From positions 4,030,001 through 4,094,000 of the forward strand of contig NZ_LT629749.1 in the NCBI RefSeq assembly GCF_900105065.1: a stretch of 64,000 nt of DNA. Reading direction: 5' to 3'. A program made the translations under genes and the position numbers. This document shows, one piece after another, positions 1-8,380 of the stretch. Position 1 is the stretch's first letter. Every line of letters starts with the position of its first letter. The notes below the pieces were generated by a model. It saw only the letters and a list, made by a program, of their open reading frames with translations. It ran no database searches and was not told the DNA's origin. The stretch is from Friedmanniella luteola (GTDB lineage: Bacteria; Actinomycetota; Actinomycetes; Propionibacteriales; Propionibacteriaceae).

Positions 1-321
1 GGCGCGGCCACCCGGTCCGGCCGGGCTCACGCCGAGACGGGGCTGCGGTTCGCGCGACGGCTCGGGATGGCGCCGTTGGTGGACGAGCTGACCGCGCTGG
101 TCGAGGCCGCCGAGCCCCGCGCGGGCCGGCTGAGCACCCGTGAGCGCGAGGTCGCGGCCCTGGTCGCCGAGGGTCTCAGCAACGCGACGATCGCCGGCCG
201 GCTCGGGGTGTCGGAGCGGACCGTCGAGAGCCACGTCAGCCACGTGCTCACCAAGCTCGACTCGCGCTCCCGGGCGGCCGTCGCCGCCTGGTGGACGCGG
301 CAGGAGCCGCGCCGGGGCTGA
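1..321 (+). CDS. LuxR-type transcriptional regulator, C-terminal part only
   Basis: The reading frame is open from base 1, so the gene begins outside the window and only its last 106 codons are seen. Residues from about 40 onward form a LuxR/GerE DNA-binding domain: the motif LSTREREVAALVAEGLSN is followed by IAGRLGVSERTVESHVSHV, the scaffold and recognition helices of this family. An internal ATG at 67 exists but would start in the linker, so I treat the gene as 5'-truncated by the window edge. The effector or receiver domain is not visible, so it could be a response regulator, a MalT/LAL-type ATPase or an autoinducer-type regulator. The protein would act in the cytoplasm as a DNA-binding transcription factor. 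Confidence 0.85.
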   Translation, partial: GAATRSGRAHAETGLRFARRLGMAPLVDELTALVEAAEPRAGRLSTREREVAALVAEGLSNATIAGRLGVSERTVESHVSHVLTKLDSRSRAAVAAWWTRQEPRRG

Positions 322-397
322 CGCGTCGCACGCTGCCACCGGCCGGGCGGACCGGTCAGACGTCGGCGCGGCCCTGGGCCCGGTGGCGTCCGACCGG

Positions 398-769
398 TCA
401 GGACGGCCGGGCCACCCGCCAGGCCCAGAGCACCAGCGGGACCTGCAGCGGCAGCCGGGCCAGGGTCATCGCCCGCCCCTTCGGCGAGCGGGCCCGGCTC
501 GCCATGTGGAGGTTGCCCGGGAAGACGGCGACGAACAGCGCCGCGGTGGCGGCCCCGCCGAACCGGCGGGTCCGGGGCAGCGCGAGCAGGGCGGCGCAGC
601 CCAGCTCGGCGACGCCCGAGGCCAGCTCCCAGGCCAGCCGGCTGCCGGGCAGCCAGCCGGGCACGGCCGGGTCGAAGCGGTGCGGGTCGACGAGGTGGAT
701 CGCGCCGGTCGTCGTCAGCAGGGCGGCCAGGCCGAGGGCGGTGCGGTCGGTCCGGCGGGGTGTCGTCAC
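398..769 (-). CDS. DoxX-like integral membrane protein
   Basis: A 123-residue hydrophobic protein with about four membrane segments: near the N-terminus (LGLAALLTTTGAIHL), a middle pair (LASGVAELGCAALLAL and ATAALFVAVFPGNLHMA) and a C-terminal one (LPLQVPLVLWAWRVA). The spacing and the phrase VFPGNLHMA fit the small DoxX/DoxD-like membrane proteins common in actinobacteria. Their role is mostly unknown, with links to redox balance. Two in-frame GTG codons, at 787 and 769, are possible starts; I prefer 769 because translation then begins with a short Thr/Arg-rich leader before the first helix. Neither has a strong ribosome site. The gene stands alone, convergent with the LuxR fragment. Confidence 0.7.
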   Translation of the reverse strand: MTTPRRTDRTALGLAALLTTTGAIHLVDPHRFDPAVPGWLPGSRLAWELASGVAELGCAALLALPRTRRFGGAATAALFVAVFPGNLHMASRARSPKGRAMTLARLPLQVPLVLWAWRVARPS

Positions 770-927
770 CCGCCCAGCCTGCCGCACCCGGCGGCGGACC
801 GATCCCCGGGCGTGGCCGGAATACTTCGGGACCGGGATGAGGAGAACGCCTGCGGACCGTCCGCCGCCGTGCTTATCCTCGAGTCATCGACGCCCTCCTG
901 CTCGGGGGAGAAGAGTGGCGGCCCGCG

Positions 928-2268
928 GTGACGACTCCCCGGTCCGTCCCTGCTGGCTTGCGTCCCTGGCTGGTCCGCGCCGGCCTGGTCGTCGCCGGTG
1001 CGGTCGCCGGACTCGGTCTGCTCACCACCCCCGCGCACGCCGACGGCGGGCTCGACGGCCTCGCCGACACCGTCACCGGGGCGGTCCGCACCACCACGTC
1101 GGAGGCCAGCCGGACCACCGCCCGCACCGTCGAGGCGGTGCCGGCCCAGGCGCAGAAGGTGGCGGCCCGGCCGACCCGCACGGTCACCGCGCCGGTGCAG
1201 CGGACCGTCCGCCGCGTCGTCGAGGCCCCCGCGCGGCTGGCGTCGCGACCGCCGACCCCTGCGCGCAGCACCCCGGCGACACCGGCGCCGAAGCCGCGCG
1301 CTCCCCAGTCGCGCCCGACGAGGGCACCGGTCACCAAGGCCCACGTCGCGAAGGCGCCCGTCGCCAAGGCCCACGTCGCGAAGGCACCGGTCACCCGGGC
1401 GACGCCCGTCCGGACGGTCCGCGCCGCGAAGCCCGCCGACGTCACCCGCACGGTGACGACGAAGGCCGTCGCCCCGGTGGTCCGGCGGGCGGTGGAGCCC
1501 GTGCGGCCGGTGGCCGACCTCGTCGCCCGGGTCACCCGCACACCCGTCGTCGACGGCGCCGTCGAGGCGCTCCCGCTCGCCCCCGTGGTCAGCACGGTCG
1601 ACCAGCTCACCGCCGACCTGTCGGCGACGGTCGACCGGCTGCCCGTGGTCCCGGAGGTCCTGGGCACGGTCGACGACGTCGTCCGTCCCGTCCTGGACCC
1701 GGTGCTGACGCCGGTGACCACGCTCCCGCCCCTCGTCGGACCGGTGCTGCCGCCGGCGCTCGGCCCGGTGCGGCCACCGGTCCTGACGCCGGGCGTCCCC
1801 CGGCCCGGGGTCACCACGCCCCTCGTCCCGGCCGTCGGCCGAGCGCCGTCATCCGACCAGGCCGCGGCAGCGCGCGACGCCGACCCCGCTCCCGTGACGG
1901 TGGCCCGGACGGCTGCGGCCCCGGCATTCCGTCCGAACACCCCCGTGGCCCGGACCGCCCTGCTGGGCTCGGCCGTCCCGGTCCTCGCGGCGGCGGCCGA
2001 CACGGTCACCCGCACCCTCGTCGCGGACGACGCCTCCCAGCGGGGCGCCGTCGTCGGGCTCAGCCTGGTGACCGGCGGCCTGGCGGCCGGCGCGGCGACC
2101 GCGGCGGCCACCGGCACCGCGACCGGCCTGGGGGGCGGCGTCTCCCTGCTCGCCCTGCTCGACGGCGGCCTCGCCGCCCTGGCCGGCGCTGCCGCGCGCC
2201 GGACCCTGCGGACCGGACGGCTGCGGGCCTGGAGCCTGCCGCGCCTCCCCGGCTTCGCCCCCGACTGA
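928..2268 (+). CDS. Secreted Ala/Val/Pro/Thr-rich protein with low-complexity repeats
   Basis: A 446-residue protein starting at GTG. Residues 1-35 form a signal peptide with an Arg-containing n-region, a hydrophobic core (AGLVVAGAVAGLGLL) and a likely cleavage after AHA. The mature protein is basic and Val/Pro/Thr/Arg-rich, with short tandem repeats around residues 132-152 (KAHVAKAPVAKAHVAKAPV). Valine/proline-rich segments follow (residues 185-310). A hydrophobic Gly/Ala-rich stretch near residues 370-425 ends in a basic tail and might anchor it in the membrane. I recognise no enzymatic domain. It is followed by a second exported protein of similar composition on the same strand, so both may be cell-surface structural proteins made together. 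Function unknown. Confidence 0.75.
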   Translation: MTTPRSVPAGLRPWLVRAGLVVAGAVAGLGLLTTPAHADGGLDGLADTVTGAVRTTTSEASRTTARTVEAVPAQAQKVAARPTRTVTAPVQRTVRRVVEAPARLASRPPTPARSTPATPAPKPRAPQSRPTRAPVTKAHVAKAPVAKAHVAKAPVTRATPVRTVRAAKPADVTRTVTTKAVAPVVRRAVEPVRPVADLVARVTRTPVVDGAVEALPLAPVVSTVDQLTADLSATVDRLPVVPEVLGTVDDVVRPVLDPVLTPVTTLPPLVGPVLPPALGPVRPPVLTPGVPRPGVTTPLVPAVGRAPSSDQAAAARDADPAPVTVARTAAAPAFRPNTPVARTALLGSAVPVLAAAADTVTRTLVADDASQRGAVVGLSLVTGGLAAGAATAAATGTATGLGGGVSLLALLDGGLAALAGAAARRTLRTGRLRAWSLPRLPGFAPD

Positions 2269-2293
2269 CCTCTCCTCACTCCCCCGGCGCTGC

Positions 2294-2309
2294 CCCGCCT
2301 CCTGGCGGG
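2294..2309. terminator. Short GC hairpin between the two surface-protein genes
   Basis: A perfect 6-bp stem (CCCGCC-TCCT-GGCGGG) lies 26 bases after the first surface-protein stop. There is no T-run. It may attenuate read-through into the second gene or may be incidental in such GC-rich DNA. Confidence 0.3.
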
Positions 2310-2411
2310 CGCAGCGAGCGACCTGAGCCCGTGCTCGGCCGCACCGGACGCCTGGCCACCCGCCGGCGTCCGCTCCCCCTCATCGAGTGAGACCCAGAGA
2401 GAAGATCCCCC

Positions 2412-3857
2412 ATGAACGCATGGTTCGTCCGGCTGCTCGGAGGAGCAGCCCTCACCGTCACCGCCCTCGCCGCCGGCGCCGGCGCCGCCCAGGCGGAGGA
2501 GCACGACACCGGCCTGCTCGACGTCGAGGCCGTCGTCAAGACCGTCACCGGCGCGTCCGCCGAGCCCCGGGGCGAGGCCCGGTCCCGCCCCCTGAAGATC
2601 AGCGCCGACGTCCGTGTCGGCCGGTCCGCCACTCCCCGTCCGCAGCAGTCGCGGCCGGTCAGCCGGCCCAGTACCCCGGCGGCACGTACCGCTCCCGCGC
2701 GTCCGGCCCCGGTGCGCGTCGCCGTCGCGGTCCGGCCGCAGCAGCCGCGGGCGGTCGTCAAGGCCGCCGCACCGGCGGTGCGCGCGAAGGTCGCGGTCGG
2801 CACCCGGAGCTCCACCCGGGCCACCACCCCGCGGACGCCGGTCCGCCCGGCGGTCAAGGCCACGGTCAAGGCCGAGGTCGACCGGCCCCGGGCGACCCGC
2901 CCGACGCCCGCGCCGGAGCCCCGGACGACGAAGCCGTCCGTCCGGGCGGCGGCGGACGTCGAGGTCGCCCCCGTCGCGGCGCCCCGGCGCCTGCTGGCCG
3001 CGGCCGACGTCGACGCCCGGGTGCTCGACCTGCCGGTCGACGTCTGCGTCCGGCTGAACACCGACGGCTGCACCGGCGGCACGACGGCCGGCGGCAGGGG
3101 CGTCCGGGACGTGCTGCCCGTCCTGCCCCGCGCGGTCGTCGACGCCGACGCGGAGGTCCTCGACCTCCCCGTCAGCGCCTGCGTCCTGCTCAACGCCACC
3201 GGCTGCACCAGCGGCAGCACCGACGGCAGCCCGACCGGCCCGACGCTGCCGACCCTCCCCGGTGCGGTCGTCGACGCCGGTGCCGAGGTCCTCGACCTCC
3301 CCGTCAGCGCCTGCGTCCTGCTCAACGCCGCCGGCTGCACCGGCGGCAGCACCGACGCCGTCCCGACCGTCCCGGTCCTGCCGGGCGTCGGGGTCGACGT
3401 GGACGTCGACGTGCCCGGGGTGACCGACGGCTCGGTCTGCCTCCGCGTGAACGGTGGTGACTGCGGCGCCGTGACCGACGGCGGGACCGACCCCGACGGC
3501 GGCACCGACCCGGGCACCGGGACTGACCCGGGGACCGGCACCGACCCGGGCACCGGCACCGGCCCCGACGACGGCACCGACGACGGCACGACGCCGGGCG
3601 ACGGGTCCGACCCGCGGCCGGTCGCCGGCGCCGACTCAGCCCCGACCACGGTCACCGCGGTCGCCGCCGACCTCACCACGGCTCCCCAGCAGGTCGTCCC
3701 CGCCAGCACCACGGCCGCCGCGACGGCGTCGGCGGGTCCGGCGTCGAGCAGCTCCCAGCTCGCGCACACCGGTGCGGGCCCGTGGCTGCTGGCGCTGGCC
3801 CTCTGGGGCCTGCTGTTCACGGTGGCCGGGGGGACGCTGCTCCGCCGCCGCCGCTGA
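2412..3857 (+). CDS. Cell-wall-anchored surface protein with LAXTG sorting signal and repeated Cys-pair modules
   Basis: A 481-residue exported protein. The ATG follows AGAGAAGATCCCCC, and residues 1-29 are a signal peptide ending AQA. Residues 40-195 are basic, Pro/Ala/Val-rich stalk. From about 200 to 355 there are three related modules of about 44 residues (EVLDLPVSACVLLN then GC) plus a degenerate fourth, each carrying two cysteines 6-8 residues apart. A Thr/Asp/Pro/Gly-rich linker with TDPGTG repeats follows. The C-terminus is a full sorting signal: LAHTG at residues 450-454, a hydrophobic segment, then RRRR. Class E sortases of high-GC actinobacteria are known to favour LAXTG, so covalent attachment to the cell wall is likely; no sortase gene is in the window. 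The cysteine modules recall chaplins only loosely. Confidence 0.85.
   Translation: MNAWFVRLLGGAALTVTALAAGAGAAQAEEHDTGLLDVEAVVKTVTGASAEPRGEARSRPLKISADVRVGRSATPRPQQSRPVSRPSTPAARTAPARPAPVRVAVAVRPQQPRAVVKAAAPAVRAKVAVGTRSSTRATTPRTPVRPAVKATVKAEVDRPRATRPTPAPEPRTTKPSVRAAADVEVAPVAAPRRLLAAADVDARVLDLPVDVCVRLNTDGCTGGTTAGGRGVRDVLPVLPRAVVDADAEVLDLPVSACVLLNATGCTSGSTDGSPTGPTLPTLPGAVVDAGAEVLDLPVSACVLLNAAGCTGGSTDAVPTVPVLPGVGVDVDVDVPGVTDGSVCLRVNGGDCGAVTDGGTDPDGGTDPGTGTDPGTGTDPGTGTGPDDGTDDGTTPGDGSDPRPVAGADSAPTTVTAVAADLTTAPQQVVPASTTAAATASAGPASSSSQLAHTGAGPWLLALALWGLLFTVAGGTLLRRRR
3153..3329 (+). repeat. Near-identical internal duplication in the LAXTG protein gene
   Basis: A 45-bp stretch beginning GAGGTCCTCGACC is identical at 3153-3197 and 3285-3329, a 132-bp (44-codon) period. 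It continues with few differences for about 30 bases. A more diverged copy lies near 3020-3080. Identity at third codon positions points to recent duplication or conversion. Confidence 0.85.
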
Positions 3858-3872
3858 GCCGCCCCGTCCTCG

Positions 3873-3904
3873 GGGGACCAGCCCGCTCGGGATGGCTGGT
3901 CCCC
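3873..3904. terminator. Strong stem-loop terminator after the LAXTG gene
   Basis: A perfect 11-bp stem (GGGGACCAGCC with GGCTGGTCCCC) around a 10-base loop begins 16 bases after the stop codon. It lacks a U-tract, which is usual for actinobacterial terminators. It sits between convergent genes. Confidence 0.75.
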
Positions 3905-3914
3905 TGACTACCTG

Positions 3915-3960
3915 ACGTTGCTGCGTCGTGCCGCGTGCTCGCGGCACGACGGAGCAACGT
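3915..3960. terminator. Second, longer stem-loop between convergent genes
   Basis: Two 21-base arms (3915-3935 and 3940-3960) pair with a single mismatch around a 4-base loop, TGCT. It lies just before the stop codon of the minus-strand ADP-ribosylglycohydrolase and probably terminates that transcript. Together with the neighbouring hairpin it forms a double bidirectional terminator. Confidence 0.7.
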
Positions 3961-3975
3961 CCTCGCCGGTCCGGC

Positions 3976-5358
3976 TCAGCGCGCGGGGCCGGCGGTGAGC
4001 CCACCGGTGGCGAGCGCGAGGGTCCGCTCGGCGAGGTCGCTGATCCGGGAGTTGTCGAAGCCGAACAGCGCGGAGCGGGTCCGGTCGTGCAGCGGCTCCA
4101 CCAGTCGGGCCGGCAGCCCGGCGGTGCCGCCGAGGATCCCGGCGACCGAGCCGACGGTCGCGCCGTTGGAGTCGGTGTCCCAGCCGCTCATCACGGTCTT
4201 GCCGAGGGCCGCCATGTAGTCGCCCTCGCCCCAGAGCAGGCCGGCCACCACGACGGCGGCGTTGTTGATGGTGTGCACCCAGCTGTAGTGGCCGTACGAC
4301 CGGCGGATCTGCTCCAGGGCGGCCTCCCAGGTGAGCCCGTCCGCGTGCAGGCGCAGGACGTGGCCGATCGCCTCGGCCAGCCGGGACCGCGGGGGCACGA
4401 CCCCCAGCGCGACCGTGATCGCCTCGCGAGCCGAGCTCGCGGTGAAGGCGGCGGAGACCAGGGCGGCGGCCCACATCTCCCCGTAGATCCCGTTGCCGAC
4501 GTGGGACAGGGCCGCGTCCTGGTAGGACAGGGCGGCGGCGGCCCAGGGGTCGCCCGGGAAGACGTAGCCGAAGACGTCGCCGCGGATCTGCGCACCGATC
4601 CACTCGCGGTAGGGGTTGCGGTGGGTCGCCACGTCCGGCGGGCGGAGGCCGTTCGTCAGGTTGACGTAGGCCGCCCGCTCGGCGGTGTACACCTGCTTCA
4701 GCGGGAACAGCATCGTCCAGGCCTCGCCGACGTGCTCCGGACGCAGCGAGGTCCCCCAGGTCTCGAGCAGGTGCAGCGCGAGGATCGGGTAGTCGATGTC
4801 GTCGTCGCGGGCCGAGCCGTCGACGTTGCCGCGCGTGGTGTCGGGCCAGTTGTCCCGCAGCTCGAACCCGGCCGGCATCGGGTCCAGCACCGGGACGTAG
4901 TCGTCGAGCGGGTAGGCGCCAGCACGCTCCAGGTAGTCCCGGATGTGCTCGACGGTCCAGTGGGAGCCCATCTCGACCGGCTTGCCCACGTTGCAGCCGG
5001 CGATCCGGCCGAGCCACGCGGCGTGCACCTGGTCCGTCAGTCGGGCGGGCGGCGCGGCGGAGCCAGCGGGGACCCTCTCCAGGCTGGCGCGGATCGCCGC
5101 CAGGCCGTCGGGCTCCTCGTACGCCCAGTCTCGCCGCCGCTCGAGGGTGGTCATGCCGTCGACGAGGGCCAGCACGGCCTCCCGGTCGTCCGGGTCGGTG
5201 GCGTTGGCCTGCTCGACCACCGCGTCGACGTCGTAGCCGCTCTCGCGGCGTTGGAGGACCTCGTCGTGGAGCAGGTCGGTGGGTCGCAGGGCGTCGAAGC
5301 CGCTGTTCCGGTACGCCTCCCCGAGCTCGGGGCTGGCGCTGCGGGTGTCGCTGGGCAT
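3976..5358 (-). CDS. ADP-ribosylglycohydrolase (DraG/ARH-like) family protein with N-terminal extension
   Basis: A 460-residue protein. The family's paired metal-binding motifs are present: SARDDDIDYP near residue 190 (equivalent to the usual T-D-D-T) and SGWDTDSNGATVGS near residue 390 (the D-x-D-S/T site). The core therefore looks catalytically complete and should hydrolyse ADP-ribosyl or related N-/O-glycosidic bonds using two magnesium ions in the cytoplasm. About 110 residues precede the core and are not part of the minimal fold. I chose the ATG at 5358 because GGAGAC lies six bases upstream; a GTG at 5394 is also open. No partner overlaps it. A second, different ADP-ribosylglycohydrolase occurs at 15000-16502. 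The substrate cannot be predicted. Confidence 0.85.
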   Translation of the reverse strand: MPSDTRSASPELGEAYRNSGFDALRPTDLLHDEVLQRRESGYDVDAVVEQANATDPDDREAVLALVDGMTTLERRRDWAYEEPDGLAAIRASLERVPAGSAAPPARLTDQVHAAWLGRIAGCNVGKPVEMGSHWTVEHIRDYLERAGAYPLDDYVPVLDPMPAGFELRDNWPDTTRGNVDGSARDDDIDYPILALHLLETWGTSLRPEHVGEAWTMLFPLKQVYTAERAAYVNLTNGLRPPDVATHRNPYREWIGAQIRGDVFGYVFPGDPWAAAALSYQDAALSHVGNGIYGEMWAAALVSAAFTASSAREAITVALGVVPPRSRLAEAIGHVLRLHADGLTWEAALEQIRRSYGHYSWVHTINNAAVVVAGLLWGEGDYMAALGKTVMSGWDTDSNGATVGSVAGILGGTAGLPARLVEPLHDRTRSALFGFDNSRISDLAERTLALATGGLTAGPAR

Positions 5359-5457
5359 GCAGGTCTCCTGGACGACGAGCCGGGTGGGCAGCACGATCGT
5401 CCACCGCGGGAGCCGTGGCTGTGAAGGGGTCGGCGGCCGCCGACGGTCCTGGGGCGC

Positions 5458-5516
5458 GCGACTGTGCGCTCATGTGGCTCGACCACCCCCGCCGGGAACC
5501 CTCAGCGCACAGTCGC
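5458..5516. terminator. Long-loop inverted repeat downstream of the oxidoreductase gene
   Basis: Perfect 13-bp arms (GCGACTGTGCGCT and its complement at 5504-5516) are separated by 33 bases and begin two bases past the minus-strand stop at 5519. It is likely a terminator; the loop is long for one. Confidence 0.5.
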
Positions 5517-5518
5517 CC

Positions 5519-6463
5519 TCAGGGGACCAGGGCCAGCTTCCCGCCGGGGTGCCCGCTGCTGAGCAGCTCGAGCGCCTCCCGGGCCTGGTCGAACGGGAAG
5601 GTCCGGGCCACCGGGACGACGAGGTCGCCGGAAGCGGCCAGGGCGACCAGCCGGGCGCGGGCCGCGTCCCGGAAGGCCCGGCTGGCCGGCATCGCCCCGC
5701 CGATCATCGGGAAGCCCTCCCGCTCGGCGCGGTCCCGGGCGGCGATGGTGACGACCCGGGCGCGGTCGGCCACCAGGGCGAGGGAGACGTCGACGGCCTC
5801 GTCCGTGCCGACGGCGTCGAGGGCGGCGGCGACCCCGTGCGGGGCGAGCGCCCGCACCCGCTCGGCCAGGCCGTCGCCGTAGCGGACCGGCTCGCCGCCG
5901 AACCGGCGGACGACGTCGTCGCGGCCCGGGCCGCAGGTGCCGACCACCCGGGCCCCGAGCAGCCGCGCCTGCTGCAGGACGCTGACGCCGACCGCCCCCG
6001 AGGCGCCGTGCAGCAGCACCGTCTCGCCCGGCGCGACCGTGGTGACGTGCAGCATCTCGGCCGCCGTCGCCCCGGCCAGCAGCAGGTTGGCGGCCTCCGG
6101 GAAGCCGAGCGACGCGGGCTTGGCGAAGACGTCCCGCGCGGGCACGGTGAGCGCCGTGGCGTAGCCGCCCACGACCCGGAACGCCAGCACCTCGTCACCC
6201 ACGGCTCCGCCGCCCGAGGCCAGGGTCGTGCCCGGTCCGAGCGCGCTGACCACGCCGGCCACCTCGTAGCCCACGGGGACGGGCAGCAGGCTCCGGTCCG
6301 TGCCGGCGGCCACGTGCTTGTGGTCGGCCGGGTTCATCCCGGCCGCGCGCACCTCGATCGTCACCTCGCCGGGGCCGGGGGGTGGGACGTCCACCTCCAC
6401 CGCCCGGAACACGTCGAGCCCGCCGAAGTCCGTCGCCACCCACCGCCGCGCCATGCGTCCCAT
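5519..6463 (-). CDS. NADP-dependent quinone-oxidoreductase-like protein (MDR superfamily)
   Basis: A 314-residue medium-chain dehydrogenase/reductase. The N-terminal GroES-like domain contains GMNPADHKHVAAG and PVGYEVAGVV. The cofactor domain carries LLHGASGAVGVSVLQQARLL (residues about 154-173), a classic AXXGXXG-type NADP-binding loop. No structural-zinc cysteine cluster or catalytic zinc site is visible, so it belongs with zeta-crystallin-type quinone oxidoreductases that reduce quinones or enones with NADPH. The first ATG (6463) and a second at 6454 (MARRW) are both plausible, and neither has a strong ribosome site. It lies 24 bases downstream of the aldehyde dehydrogenase gene on the same strand, so the two are probably cotranscribed. 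Confidence 0.85.
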   Translation of the reverse strand: MGRMARRWVATDFGGLDVFRAVEVDVPPPGPGEVTIEVRAAGMNPADHKHVAAGTDRSLLPVPVGYEVAGVVSALGPGTTLASGGGAVGDEVLAFRVVGGYATALTVPARDVFAKPASLGFPEAANLLLAGATAAEMLHVTTVAPGETVLLHGASGAVGVSVLQQARLLGARVVGTCGPGRDDVVRRFGGEPVRYGDGLAERVRALAPHGVAAALDAVGTDEAVDVSLALVADRARVVTIAARDRAEREGFPMIGGAMPASRAFRDAARARLVALAASGDLVVPVARTFPFDQAREALELLSSGHPGGKLALVP

Positions 6464-6487
6464 TGAACGCCCGACCGCGGGAGCCGG

Positions 6488-8200
6488 TCAGACCAGGTGG
6501 CGCAGCAGGCCCGGCAGTCGACGCAGCCGCGGGTCGGCCTCGAACCGCACCAGGTCGGCTCCCGCCCGGCCGGCGTCGGGCAGGTCGGCGAACCAGGGTG
6601 GGGTCGTGCGGCTCCGGATGCTGCCGCGCAGCACCGCCTTCTCGAGGCCGCCGAGCATGAAGGTGTTGTGCACCCAGCCCAGCCCGCTCTGCACGTCCTG
6701 CAGCGTGGCGCTCGGGTGCCCGCCCCAGGGCAGCGAGACCAGCGCGTAGTTGACGGCCGGCCAGTGGTTGACCGCGACGTTGCCGTAGCGGAGGTCGAGG
6801 ACCGCGCGGTCGAGGGCGCGGGCCACCGCCGGGTCCTGCTGCAGTGCCGGCGGGACGACGAGCTCCGCGCTGAGGGTGCCCCACAGGGTGTCGTTGCAGA
6901 AGGTCGTGGCGTCGGCCAGGAAGGTGACCGGGTCCGTGCCGCCCAGGGCCGTCTCGGACAGCACGGCGCAGAAGGGCTCGGTGCGGAACAGCGGGTCGTC
7001 GGCGCCCGCGTCGAGACCGCGGACCAGCGTCCACGGCAGCCGGCCGCCGACCCGCTCGCCCACGGTCTGCACGTCCCGGCCGCCGGTCAGCGCGTCGTAG
7101 CGGTCGGCCGCGCCCGGGTAGTAGGCCAGCCTGGTCGGGATGGCCCGCAGGTAGCCGGTCAGCAGGGCGAGGAACTTCTCGCGCTGCGGCCAGCCCGCCG
7201 CGGTGACGAGCACCTTCGCGGAGATGCAGTTGAACGAGGCGTTGTTCGCCACCATCGTGGCCAGGTAGCGGGCCTGGAAGGCCAGCTCCGGGTCGCTGTA
7301 GCGGTGCGGCACGACGACCACCGGGGTGACGTTGCCGAGCTCGGAGGTGATCGGGACCCGCAGCACCGGGTCGTCGGCGGCCCGCCGGCGGTCCTGGTCC
7401 GCGCCGGGCGGCCCCCAGACCAGCGCGTCGTGCGTGCGGGCCGACCCGGTCAGGTGCACGGCGTCGACGCCCGGATGCTCCGCCAGGTGGCGGCCCTCGT
7501 CGGCGCCGCCGTAGACGACGCGCAGGTAGCCGCCGCTGACCAGGGGCTCCAGGGCCTGCTCGAGGAGCGGGCCCACCCACTCGTTGACCGGGTTGATCTT
7601 GAGCAGGCAGACCTGGCCCTCGTTGAACAGCTTCGTCAGCACGTCCATGGCCGGGATGCTCGACGCGTTGCCCGCGCCCAGGACGAGGCAGACGCCGCCG
7701 TCGGGGTCGGTCTCGGCGTAGAAGGGCGCCTGGAGCCGGCGGGCCTCGTCGACGTCGACGCCCTCCTGCAGCAGCACGTGCGCCGTCGTGCCCGCGTAGA
7801 GCAGCCGGTCCGCCCGGCTGACCGGGAAGACGTCCACCTCCACCCGGCCGTCCTCCCGCAGCCGGTGGCCCGTGCCGAGCGGCGGCCGCCCGTCGCGCGC
7901 CACGACGTCGAGGGCGTCGGCCAGCAGGCGCAGGTGCCGGACCACGGGCAGCGGACCGGCCAGCCACTCCTCGGCCGCCGTCGGGGGCAGGTCCTTCGCC
8001 TCCAGCCCGCGGGCCGACCACGCGGCGGCGACGGCGACGACGCGCGGGAGGCAGGCGCGCACCAGGTCGGCCTTGGCGCCGGGGGCGAGGCGGGCGAAGG
8101 GGCGGGCCCGCTCCTGCAGCTCGGCCACCGCCCGGTCGAGGTCGGCGGCCGGGGTCGCCCGGGTGCTCGCGACGGGCGCGCTCATGCTCAGCTGGGCCAT
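6488..8200 (-). CDS. Aldehyde dehydrogenase family protein, divergent
   Basis: A 570-residue protein of the ALDH fold. It has the oxyanion/cofactor segment (VCLVLGAGNASSIPAMDVL, about residue 170), a catalytic-Glu region (ITSELGNVTPVVVV, near 290, matching ELGGKSP) and a candidate catalytic cysteine in NNASFNCISAKVLV near 325. The usual FxxxGQxCxxxR consensus around the cysteine is not conserved, and the protein is about 70 residues longer than typical NAD-dependent ALDHs. It is therefore a distant branch whose aldehyde substrate is unknown. The ATG at 8200 is preceded by GTGAGGG. It is probably transcribed with the downstream oxidoreductase. Confidence 0.8.
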   Translation of the reverse strand: MAQLSMSAPVASTRATPAADLDRAVAELQERARPFARLAPGAKADLVRACLPRVVAVAAAWSARGLEAKDLPPTAAEEWLAGPLPVVRHLRLLADALDVVARDGRPPLGTGHRLREDGRVEVDVFPVSRADRLLYAGTTAHVLLQEGVDVDEARRLQAPFYAETDPDGGVCLVLGAGNASSIPAMDVLTKLFNEGQVCLLKINPVNEWVGPLLEQALEPLVSGGYLRVVYGGADEGRHLAEHPGVDAVHLTGSARTHDALVWGPPGADQDRRRAADDPVLRVPITSELGNVTPVVVVPHRYSDPELAFQARYLATMVANNASFNCISAKVLVTAAGWPQREKFLALLTGYLRAIPTRLAYYPGAADRYDALTGGRDVQTVGERVGGRLPWTLVRGLDAGADDPLFRTEPFCAVLSETALGGTDPVTFLADATTFCNDTLWGTLSAELVVPPALQQDPAVARALDRAVLDLRYGNVAVNHWPAVNYALVSLPWGGHPSATLQDVQSGLGWVHNTFMLGGLEKAVLRGSIRSRTTPPWFADLPDAGRAGADLVRFEADPRLRRLPGLLRHLV

Positions 8201-8380
8201 CCCTCACCGTAGGAGCGCCGGGCACGGCGGGCAAGCCCCGGTCGGACCGCCGGTCCCGTGCACCAGCGTGCGGATCGACGAGGTGACTGCACCACGCCGG
8301 TTCACACGATCTGCGTCTTCCCAAGCCCGTCGCCGGTGCGGCACGATCGACCCGTCGCCGAGGCCCGGGGGGGAACTGTC

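Noticed and set aside
2997-3480. Chaplin domains in the LAXTG protein
   Set aside because: The modules have paired cysteines but lack the Gly/Asn/Val core pattern of chaplins, and the spacing differs.
3908-5473. Other long open frames overlapping recognised genes, on both strands throughout the window
   Set aside because: High GC gives long stop-free frames; these read as Arg/Pro/Ala-rich low-complexity protein with no family motif and overlap genes with clear domains.
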